Shown here in pieces: positions 58,801 to 63,454 of a DNA stretch of 64,000 bases (position 1 is the first letter of the stretch; each line of letters starts with the position of its first letter). Origin of the DNA: Chitinophaga rhizosphaerae (GTDB lineage: Bacteria > Bacteroidota > Bacteroidia > Chitinophagales > Chitinophagaceae). Made by a program: the position numbers and the translations under genes. Location of the stretch: NCBI RefSeq assembly GCF_003958645.1, contig NZ_RXLO01000001.1, positions 186,001-250,000 of the forward strand, written 5' to 3'. The notes under the pieces are model-generated. The model ran no database searches and had not been told where the DNA came from. It saw nothing but the letters and a program-made list of their open reading frames with translations.

Positions 58801-58906
58801 GAATAGGCTTGGTATAGACTTGGGGTCTCAGTTGAGAACCTTGTATAGAGAGCGATATAACGAGGAAACCAAAGCGGCAGAAGCAAAGAATAATAAATCA
58901 AATTAA
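49868..58906 (+). CDS. 3012-residue RHS-repeat protein with variable C-terminal tip
   Basis: A polymorphic-toxin-type RHS protein. Sec signal peptide (IARLSFILCLLASLLAQSMP), a long N-terminal region with fibronectin-like parts, three tandem Cys-rich repeats (about 1200-1400), a Gly-rich linker (GGGEGGGGSGGG), a LamG-like domain (about 1840-1990; HAIEMWLYNNEMPLGQVLMT), then YD repeats from about 2030 (YSFNTLNGVVAQETPDGGAS) through FYSYDMVGNVKTLLHK and SYRYDAAGNRIYKD. The RHS core at 2680-2750 contains YGFNGKENDNEVKG, YDPRVGKFLSVDPL and FASNSPVQAIDLDG. The last 260 residues are a different, non-YD domain (described separately). RHS proteins form a hollow cocoon around such a tip and release it into target cells. 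The codon use of the last kilobase differs from the rest. Confidence 0.93.
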   Translation: MRTIARLSFILCLLASLLAQSMPCFAAVEPYQQQLTGRISQGDTLLLKDEKFQNPVWNWSLISNHKVSNEITFSLIRSQLHALGKSFTAEVDLKVEYWSQPNQADPIVQDHVKLTVNYDHAQGAAYASQDVYRFQNGHKVKITVNSISSAELGAVLPEIFTLTSQVFVDRSYIRDANAAPVGVFAAESGQVNRVLLNWTAPPGAEHYDLEWTFIDETSALGTLLQNTPANQRTPAFLHKFFRNNATRVTLDEQGYNINLVHFSRFLLVRVREVAVNAVTGLREEEPWVYDMSFTASGGSATPVKGVIELTNTWHHADLNWQYNATYAEEGKRKEVVSYFDKSLKNRQTVTLLNNGNVVSGTADVTAIAQSTIYDEYGRAAVNILPAPLFGRDALDFYPQLNKLGNGTALNFQHVGAPGLNCDFVFQPLGTQDGAGRYYSPLNDYRTQGNHKFVPDAEGFPFSAQFYTNDNTGRISSQGGVGKQFQPNRDPSVANMHSTRYFYSKPSKEELFRMFGNDVGQASHYSKNTVIDPNGQISVSYLNLSGKTIATALSGKNPENLDALASRPDSVERTNTVFSPEDFSFEASRLQLTANQTYIAEQAGEMKFRLNVPKLVSKYTNGSVNICSECAYEVVVTVFDDCLDDAQKATRTKEYSVAGTAPSLTCSVQPADLDKEFTLNFTKAGAYYITMEIRMKEALIRQKADQFVDINSTLGKQFDFIQKELDSLDLAGCFSDCRTCKTALGTRTGFIQRVRDKMASLGANLTTNGAQIDAWAGGRFDALSATCTTARQTCGDDPCEDLRKRMRMDVSPGGQYALLTADSLPLEPDMNVLALNWRTVWPVKAEDEPGYSQYMVQLENGDSMSINDTRFSLKLLYRHWKPAYADKFLNFHPEYCGLRACDSNRVYLQWDERIGSMVETTADFSEFSLPAPFSTANGTWLANIDPFFANGARGADYKAAFVNDLASYSLNVKKINQAATKHLGAYIDYMLYCSDDKPADPYATFDIKIWTECAPPANCRVPDREWQMYKKAYFELKQQYYQQLRDSVDCKVACKVGQPISVSPGGCPVAEAFTVVADSVFSSGRRVTIRHEGGPMVYSTTVNLYYPDQYLGTPGLILSRSFVPGQWIDSFYIPATVPGTDIRVKAVSCQYPNSGAMPCNGTAYTLDLGTSGRKTGYNTWDGVSSGNAFRQYFIQRGLRDSLPNLANYCTGADTAYYNCLTIQYNGILEYIQNAWLISCPPATCASSGSFTATSRTNDLVFSNSTNLIEIVPFTAPNSGVTSTQCGSPSSAWYECFTVTLNGNTYYYRNARVFTCAVSPPCTPDADYSYTAAYNGIYFENDNPLDPKTYVVSNSVGCPMGTTEFNTVYFTCVRFGPAGGYSGSTFYFQNTRVVMCNGVSSGAGLMSTPPETTMLLWPGGGEGGGGSGGGTCPPGFQFKQSRLNEVNFNAPLDQQQLRAEGTAQYAQYQQSTCTSQADLWLDRLEPCFDKFTNSTIKAQKRAALKDKLIELCSKGVDVSHPYGASTLPTGITIPGGGSSFREVIKTIIDITQFSPDCNPWLLDGPYPYNTPLLAANTTISNSSPEICKRLAAYKQAFTNEGTGTFHQYMAARFGEAMTMSAAELADLEQSCDACKYILKKDVELPLFLGADSKGCITKTELTAAWAAVESEVPGLTAGLPEYERIITNYLNHKWGFGLGYTAYLKLKENTNANATLCNTAPFKSTPPDPYACLLAHLHTATINGLRSYDQYIAEVKRQYRQDYISACGKAAGGLKVTYASTGTYHYTLYYYDQAGNLVKTVPPEGVRLLSDAGMAAMTEAAKAEENCFYGGPETETDIGLTKQYVQSSLNAGTHAIEMWLYNNEMPLGQVLMTTGVDGYMVNACLGEHFMDVDIYKLGSTAPGIDFQRARYFRVSMNKDLMRPMMHVVLQGNNMGLDNGTLAVYVNGELRPAVTSDVPAACSWEINFENGQPKLPQNSSTLKHVRGYSTTLSAAQVLAQYNMACLGLSNGVASVPREHWGRFNIAPPGSATTSENTGRESRYTKVYPQHGLNSTYSFNTLNGVVAQETPDGGASQFWYDWIGRLVASRNAIQKGRLSYTEYDPQSRIIEVGERDGIGWNKPFLTMGETNAFIAGGKETRRYFTVTEYDTVITGSYGTGANAELVEANIAQENLRKRVSATKIYETPTSEPVATFYSYDMVGNVKTLLHKLPDFKFKRIDYSYDLASGKVRTVRYRHDQNSYFYYDYRYDAENRLTKAYSGVSAGGADGWSVINPKLEAAYYYYRHGPLARMELGTNVQGVDYAYTLQGWLKAINGEQLAGANDMGQDGVVNTPNAPFQKDVYAFSLNYFSEDYKSIARGNNEDPVFNLQWDYTTAAAPGRQLFNGNIARTTLAMSKFDNGAPKGYAYRYDQLNRLTQMQQHANSGTGMAAAGLPFAESVEYDANGNILAYKRNGNRDNMTEAPMDDLRYGYEYDYNTDGTKKLLNNRLQVLRDEQPVASRYEGDLDGTYKYAYDSIGNLVRDSESGVEEIKWTVYGKIASIRKTDGTLISYRYDAAGNRIYKDILKNAQTQRTWYVRDAQGNSLAVYGQSSAASAPSLQEQHLYGTSRLGIWSVDVAGSESYLSKWNGKDGKTLYELTNHLGNVVSTVSGAYDGSGEATVMSMTDFYPFGMVMPGRMFNLEGSSYRYGFNGKENDNEVKGIEGSQQDYGMRIYDPRVGKFLSVDPLTKSFSMLTPYQFASNSPVQAIDLDGLESYYYGLAMNKDGKLSLSLQKTEDLVEKVQVGFTSTSASSVAPSFQPIYKEVVNQSQSYYINGRKTSQSTVNQFLDRGSNDPLTSLALNKIESDFKNFGGRFPDTYYADFGSFLFSTATAQAKPSLVEYPNTSKMSAGMSTVMNFVDNEKGFGGGKFSSVYHAYENVVRRNDNTGYDKLLHFTFSADKAFSLGARMSGFLGVMKEVFKDEIPSWFTDDIGWDDQDMRANRLGIDLGSQLRTLYRERYNEETKAAEAKNNKSN
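58121..58906 (+). other. variable C-terminal tip of the RHS protein, putative toxin domain
   Basis: The last 262 codons of the RHS gene follow directly after the core motif DLDG. The tip has a low-complexity, Ser/Gln-rich first part, then a compact domain with DKLLHFTFSADKAFSLGARM, GVMKEVFKDEIPSWF and DDQDMRANRLGIDLGSQL, ending in a charged tail (ETKAAEAKNNKSN). The spacing of His, Lys-Glu, Asp and Ala-Asn-x-x-Gly recalls DUF2279/YfiM-type and VanZ-like membrane-associated domains, which hints at an activity on lipids or the envelope. That match is from memory and is weak. The DNA here is clearly AT-richer than the upstream repeats. Confidence 0.6.
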
Positions 58907-58916
58907 AAATGCAGGA

Positions 58917-59156
58917 ATGAATAAACGAATAATCTTTATACTCCTTACAGTACTATTGTTTTTAGGGTTGATGGTTGGTCTGTCTTTGATACTAAACCAT
59001 TACTTTGATTCTTCGGATAAAATGAAGTACGATAGTTCGTATAGTCCTGAATTTGATAAGCCCAATGCTATGAGGTACATTTTACTGTTTGGCTTTATAG
59101 GGCTATTCTTGTTTTTTGAATACTATTTGTATAAGGTATTTTGGAAAAAGAAGTAA
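58917..59156 (+). CDS. putative immunity protein, two-TM
   Basis: A 79-residue protein starting 10 bases after the RHS stop, with TMs at about 5-27 (IIFILLTVLLFLGLMVGLSL) and 54-73 (ILLFGFIGLFLFFEYYLYKV), and a basic C-terminus KVFWKKK. It has the same AT-rich composition as the RHS tip. In polymorphic toxin loci the gene just after the toxin usually encodes its immunity protein; a membrane protein here would fit a tip that acts on the membrane or periplasm. No homology recognised, so this is by position and composition. Confidence 0.6.
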   Translation: MNKRIIFILLTVLLFLGLMVGLSLILNHYFDSSDKMKYDSSYSPEFDKPNAMRYILLFGFIGLFLFFEYYLYKVFWKKK

Positions 59157-59174
59157 TGAACAATTTGATAAAGT

Positions 59175-59200
59175 ACGCCGCCTGTTTGGGCGGCGTTTTG
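59175..59200 (+). terminator. terminator of the RHS operon
   Basis: ACGCCGCC (59175-59182) pairs with GGCGGCGT (59189-59196), loop of six, then TTTTG and TTT. It ends the operon 18 bases after the putative immunity gene. Confidence 0.88.
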
Positions 59201-59219
59201 TTTATAGTCAAGTTGTAAA

Positions 59220-59549
59220 TTAAATGGCCTTCAGTTTGGCGGCCTTAATGAGGTTGTCGAGAGTATAAAGAATATTCTGCCTGTCGATATCGGGCAGCTT
59301 ATCAATATCTTCCAACCGCTGAAGCGTCTTTTTGTCCAGGACCTTTAGATCCCCATCCCCCACGAGGTAATCGAGCGATACCTCGAGTGCATCGGAGAGC
59401 TTTTTAGCGGTGTCGATGGATGGCTTCATCTCGTCGCGTTCATATTTACCTATAATATCCCCACTGATGCCGGAGAGCTTGCCCAGGTCAGCCTGCGACA
59501 TCTTTTTATCTTTGCGGCAGTACGCCACTTTTTGCCCGAAAGTCCTCAC
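59220..59549 (-). CDS. XRE-family repressor-like regulator
   Basis: A 109-residue DNA-binding protein with an N-terminal helix-turn-helix of the Cro/C1 type (SQADLGKLSGISGDIIGKYE) and PSIDTAKKLSDALEVSLDYL as its closing helices, followed by a helical C-terminal part (about 75-109) that could dimerise. It is divergent from the primase-helicase gene over 157 bases, with a perfect inverted repeat on the primase -7 box, so it most likely represses that gene and keeps the element silent. Convergent with the RHS operon. Confidence 0.9.
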   Translation of the reverse strand: MRTFGQKVAYCRKDKKMSQADLGKLSGISGDIIGKYERDEMKPSIDTAKKLSDALEVSLDYLVGDGDLKVLDKKTLQRLEDIDKLPDIDRQNILYTLDNLIKAAKLKAI

Positions 59550-59587
59550 TATACTTCAGTTTTAGGTGGTAAAAAGGTGTTGTTTAG

Positions 59588-59618
59588 CAAAATTAACGGA
59601 ATGAAAGTTCAGAAACAA
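59588..59618 (-). promoter_or_regulatory. promoter of the XRE regulator
   Basis: On the minus strand TTG (59616-59618), 20-base spacer and TAATTTTG (59588-59595). The ATG at 59549 lies about 35 bases downstream of the predicted start. Confidence 0.6.
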
Positions 59619-59630
59619 TTTGCTTAATTC

Positions 59631-59661
59631 TTGGTTGGTTCGGAATGATCCGCTACATTTG
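59631..59661 (+). promoter_or_regulatory. promoter of the primase-helicase gene
   Basis: TTG (59631-59633), 20-base spacer and TACATTTG (59654-59661), the same spacing as the divergent XRE promoter. Predicted leader of about 40 nt to the ATG at 59707. Confidence 0.65.
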
Positions 59662-59674
59662 TGAAGGATCATTC
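59643..59674. repeat. inverted-repeat operator over the primase -7 box
   Basis: GAATGATCC (59643-59651) and GGATCATTC (59666-59674) are perfect inverted 9-mers around a 14-base centre that contains the -7 element. A dimer bound here would block RNA polymerase. The XRE protein encoded next door is the obvious candidate. Confidence 0.65.
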
Positions 59675-59706
59675 AGATTTAGGGGTTAAGAAAATCTTTT
59701 CCACAA

Positions 59707-62424
59707 ATGGACATCTCCGAGATTAAACAATCACTTCCACTCGCCCAGGTGCTTACGCACTACGGGTTAAAACCGGACAAGCACGCCCGGCTGCACTGCC
59801 CGTTCCACGCGGACAAGACGCCGAGCCTGCAGGTGTACTACAAAACGCAAACGTGCTTTTGTTTTTCTTCCAACTGCAAAACGCACGGCAAGGCACTGGA
59901 CGTGATCGACTTTGTGATGCACAGGGAAGGGGTGAGCAAAGGGGAGGCGATCCGGTACTGCCGGGAGTTGATCGGTGGCGCACCTGCGGCGGCACCGCTG
60001 ACCGCCCAGCCGCGCGAGGCCATCCTGTCCCGGATGTTCACCTACTTCAAAAACGCGGTACATAATAGCAAACCGGCGCAGGATTACATCCGCAGCCGGG
60101 GACTGGACGCCACGCAGATCGAAGTAGGGTATAATAGCGGTCAGTTCCACCACGGCCGGCGCAAAGACGATGAATTACTCGCCGCTTGCGAGTCCGCCGG
60201 GCTGCTGATGGCCTGGGGCACGAACACGCGGGAAGGCGGCCAGGCGTATAAAGTGTTCGGGCGCGGTTGCGTGGTGTTCGCGCTGCGGGGTAAAGCCGGT
60301 GAAATAAAAGGCCTGTACTTCCGATCCATCATCAACGACAGCGACCAGCGGCATTTTTATTTAAAGGATCGCGCCGGCCTTTATCCATGTTGCCCGCCAG
60401 TGGACACCCGTCGGCTGATCCTGACCGAATCGGTGATCGACGCGGCGGTGCTGCTGCAGACGGAAAGCATCCGCAGGGATTACAGCGTGCTGGCCTGTTA
60501 TGGTACCAACGGCTTTACGCCAGAACATCGGGAGGCGGTGGCTTCCCTGGGCAGCCTCACCGAAATCATCTTCGCCTTCGACGGGGATGCAGCGGGTAAA
60601 GCCGCTACAGAGAAATACGCTTTGCAACTGCGTGACCAGGTGCCGGGTGTTGCCCTGTCGGTGATCGCGCTTCCCGATGGCGAGGATCTGGCAAGCCTTG
60701 CGGCCGGCCATGATCCGGCGGTGCTGGAACACCTGATCGCCGAACGCACTTCCTTTTTTACTTCAACTGAAAACACAACTGCAACTGCAGCAGCAACTGA
60801 AATACCCACTGCATACGCTCCCCCGATCCCTTTACCTGTACCGTCGCATCCGGCTGCCGGCGTACTGGACAGCCGCGATGATATGCGACTGCGGTACACG
60901 GCAGCCACGGCGGTGTACACAGTGCAGGGCGGTATCCCTAAAACCGGTGACAGCCTGAAGGTGACGCTGGCTATCGCGCACAAAGGCAGCGGTCTGAAGC
61001 GGCGGCACAAGGTGGACCTGTACGAGGACAAGCAGGTGGAACGGCTGGCGCGGGAAGTGGGCGTGGCGCTGGAACTGGATGCGGTGGTGATGGCCGACGA
61101 GCTGCGCAGCCTTGCCGATGCGCTGGACGCTTACCGCGACGAGCAGGTGAAGGCGGCTGCGCCGCAGGTAGCCAGCTACCCGCTGACGGCAGCGGAACGC
61201 AGTGCTGCCTTGTCTTTTTTACAGGCGCCGGATCTGCTGAAACGCCTGAATGACTTGCTGGGAAATACCGGTATTATCGGCGAAGAGAACCCACGCCTGT
61301 TCCTGCTGTTGATCGCGCTGAGCCATAAAATGGCGCAGCCCTTACATGCGTTGATACAGGGTTCCAGCGGCAGCGGCAAGACGCGACTGCTGCGGCAGAT
61401 CAGCGACTGCATGCCGCCGGAATCCGTCACGCGGCTCACGCGCGTAAGCGATAAGGTTTTATATAACTACCCGGAGACCTACTTCGTCAACCGGTTGCTG
61501 TGCCTGGAAGATATCGACGGCCTCAGTGAAGAAGCGGAGTTTGCATTGCGGGAACTGCAGAGCAACGGGGAGCTGAACAGTGCGACGAGTATCAAGCTGG
61601 ATGACGGGCGTATCACGAGCGGCCAGAAAACAGTGCGCGGCCCCATCGGGAGCCTTGCTTGCACAACGCGCGGAGAGATCTATGAGGATAACATGAGCCG
61701 GGTGTTCCTCGTGGCAGTGGATGAGAGCGCGGCGCAGACGGGCAAGATACTGGCTTACCAGAACCGGGTAGCGGCGGGCGCTGCCAGCCAGGGGGAGGAG
61801 GAGCGGGCGAAGGCGCAGGTGCGCAACCTGGTGCGGGCGCTGGAGCCGCTGGGCGTGGTGAACCCCTTTGCGGGCAAGCTGCGTCTCCCTGAACAGGCGC
61901 ACAAACTGCGGCGGCTCAATGACCTGTTTTTAAGCTTCGTGAAGATGGTGGCGCTCGTGCACCAGCACCAGCGGGAGCGCGATCGTGAAGGGCGGGTGAT
62001 CGCCGAGGTGAGCGATCTTGCTGCGGCGGTGGATATCATGTTCGACAGCATCGTGCTGAAGGTGGACGAGCTGGACGGGAGTCTTCGGCAGTTTTACGAG
62101 CAGCTAAAATCCTTTGTGGGCGAAACTCACCGCGACCGGGAGTTTACGCGCTTCGATATCCGCGACAGCCTGCGGATGGGCAAATCGCAGCAATGCCTGT
62201 ACTTGTCGCGGCTGGTAGAGCTGGGTTACCTGCAGCAGTACGGGCATATTAACCGGGGCTTCCGTTACCGGATCGCGCATTGGGATGCTTATGCGCTGTT
62301 GCGGGAGCAGTTAAAAACCGACCTGCAGTCGCAACTGGCGGCACTTGCATGTGGCCAGCGTCCGGAAGTGGCCGGACGCCAGACCGGACGCCAGGATGTG
62401 TCACTGGAGCGGGAAACGGCTTGA
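59707..62424 (+). CDS. primase-helicase-like protein (CHC2 zinc finger, Toprim, AAA ATPase)
   Basis: A 905-residue replication-type protein. CHC2 zinc finger at about 30-60: C31 and H34 (CPFHADKTPS), then C50/C52 and C57 (CFCFSSNC). Toprim at about 235-330 with LILTESVID and FAFDGDAAGKAA. A Thr/Pro-rich linker at about 352-385. An uncharacterised middle domain follows (about 395-490), then an ATPase with Walker A GSSGSGKTRLLRQI near 550 and Walker B LLCLEDIDGL near 596, and a C-terminal helical/winged region (QQCLYLSRLVELGYLQQY). Primer synthesis for element replication is the expected role; the ATPase could unwind DNA. It is repressed, by inference, by the divergent XRE regulator. Confidence 0.85.
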   Translation: MDISEIKQSLPLAQVLTHYGLKPDKHARLHCPFHADKTPSLQVYYKTQTCFCFSSNCKTHGKALDVIDFVMHREGVSKGEAIRYCRELIGGAPAAAPLTAQPREAILSRMFTYFKNAVHNSKPAQDYIRSRGLDATQIEVGYNSGQFHHGRRKDDELLAACESAGLLMAWGTNTREGGQAYKVFGRGCVVFALRGKAGEIKGLYFRSIINDSDQRHFYLKDRAGLYPCCPPVDTRRLILTESVIDAAVLLQTESIRRDYSVLACYGTNGFTPEHREAVASLGSLTEIIFAFDGDAAGKAATEKYALQLRDQVPGVALSVIALPDGEDLASLAAGHDPAVLEHLIAERTSFFTSTENTTATAAATEIPTAYAPPIPLPVPSHPAAGVLDSRDDMRLRYTAATAVYTVQGGIPKTGDSLKVTLAIAHKGSGLKRRHKVDLYEDKQVERLAREVGVALELDAVVMADELRSLADALDAYRDEQVKAAAPQVASYPLTAAERSAALSFLQAPDLLKRLNDLLGNTGIIGEENPRLFLLLIALSHKMAQPLHALIQGSSGSGKTRLLRQISDCMPPESVTRLTRVSDKVLYNYPETYFVNRLLCLEDIDGLSEEAEFALRELQSNGELNSATSIKLDDGRITSGQKTVRGPIGSLACTTRGEIYEDNMSRVFLVAVDESAAQTGKILAYQNRVAAGAASQGEEERAKAQVRNLVRALEPLGVVNPFAGKLRLPEQAHKLRRLNDLFLSFVKMVALVHQHQRERDREGRVIAEVSDLAAAVDIMFDSIVLKVDELDGSLRQFYEQLKSFVGETHRDREFTRFDIRDSLRMGKSQQCLYLSRLVELGYLQQYGHINRGFRYRIAHWDAYALLREQLKTDLQSQLAALACGQRPEVAGRQTGRQDVSLERETA

Positions 62425-62536
62425 AAAAGGCTGGCGTCCGGTGTCCGGTGAAAAATGTTCAAGGCCTGTTTTAAAAAGGGCATAGATATAGAAAAGCGCC
62501 GTAGCTATAGGTAAAAAATACCATAGCGCTATCAAA

Positions 62537-62544
62537 TAAGTTTG
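62537..62544 (+). promoter_or_regulatory. -7 element before the recombinase pair
   Basis: TAAGTTTG, a perfect TAnnTTTG, 56 bases before the recombinase ATG; no TTG was found at the usual upstream distance. A partly palindromic stretch precedes it (about 62500-62531, with GGTA...TACC and TAGC...GCTA arms). Confidence 0.45.
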
Positions 62545-62551
62545 TTACCCG

Positions 62552-62570
62552 GAGGTGAAAAACCTCTTTT
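62552..62570 (+). terminator. hairpin with T run in the recombinase leader (possible attenuator)
   Basis: GAGGT (62552-62556) pairs with ACCTC (62562-62566), loop GAAAA, followed by TTTT. It sits between the -7 element and the ATG at 62600, so it would reduce recombinase expression rather than end the primase transcript alone. Confidence 0.4.
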
Positions 62571-62599
62571 CTCTTCAACTGATTTTAAACTGAAAATTT

Positions 62600-63454
62600 A
62601 TGGAACAGCAAACGACCGGAGCCCTTGCGGGCTTTAGGGATTACCTGTGCGCGGTAGGCTACAGCGCAGGCGGTGTGCGGATGCTGGCGCATTGCATGCG
62701 GCACTTTTTTGACTACCGTTCTTTACAGCCGGGCGAAGTGAAGCCGGCCGACATCGTATCGTTTTACGATCACCTGCAGGTGCGGCCGCTGCTGCGTGGG
62801 GATGGGGTGCTGAGCGGCAAGATGGTAGATCATTACTTGTACAGCCTTCGGGTGTTTTTTGACTGGCTGCAGGCGATGGGTGCCAGCGATCAGCATCCCA
62901 TGAGCGGGTTGCAATTACCCCGGCTGGGAGCTGGCAAGCGGCTGCCGTTGTCTGTCGCGGAGATCACTGCGCTGTTCGCTGCTGCCTACCATGAACGGGA
63001 AGATGCGGCGCTGCACCTGCTCTACAGTTGTGGCCTGCGGCGCAGTGAGGCGGTGGCGCTGGAAGCGGCGGACGTATGGCCGGAGCGTGGTGTGCTGTAC
63101 GTGCGACGCGGCAAAGGATCCCGTCGGCGGGTGGTGCCACTGGCCAGTCGTGCATCTGCAAGCCTGTCGGCTTGCCTGTGCTGGTTATCGGTGCGGTTGC
63201 CGGGCGGATCGCAGCAGTTGCTGGTAGGCAGTCGCGGCCAGGCAATGACCGGGGATCGTCTTTGCCGGTTGGTGCGGGAGTTGGGTGAACGTGCGGGATT
63301 GGAAGCGCCGGTGACGCCACACCGGCTGCGCCACTCCATTGCTACGCACCTGCTGGCGCGGGGCATGGCACTGGAACAGGTGCGTGACTTTTTAGGGCAC
63401 CGCCATGCGGATACAACGCAGATTTATGCTCACTACCAAAACGGGGGCTTATGA
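62600..63454 (+). CDS. tyrosine recombinase/integrase
   Basis: A 284-residue Xer/phage-type tyrosine recombinase. N-terminal SAM-like core-binding domain (about 5-100), then the catalytic domain with the complete set: Arg147 (CGLRRSEAVAL), Lys in RRGKGSRRRVVPL, His241/Arg244 (HRLRHSIATHLL), His267 (FLGHRHADTTQIY) and nucleophile Tyr276. It should be active. It overlaps the next recombinase gene by ATGA, implying that both are made together, and follows the primase gene by about 175 bases with its own possible promoter and attenuator. Confidence 0.92.
   Translation: MEQQTTGALAGFRDYLCAVGYSAGGVRMLAHCMRHFFDYRSLQPGEVKPADIVSFYDHLQVRPLLRGDGVLSGKMVDHYLYSLRVFFDWLQAMGASDQHPMSGLQLPRLGAGKRLPLSVAEITALFAAAYHEREDAALHLLYSCGLRRSEAVALEAADVWPERGVLYVRRGKGSRRRVVPLASRASASLSACLCWLSVRLPGGSQQLLVGSRGQAMTGDRLCRLVRELGERAGLEAPVTPHRLRHSIATHLLARGMALEQVRDFLGHRHADTTQIYAHYQNGGL

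Noticed and set aside
58121..58906. Known nuclease toxin motifs (HNH, GIY-YIG, EndoU) in the RHS tip
   Set aside because: No HNH, GIY-YIG or other familiar nuclease residue set could be found in the tip.
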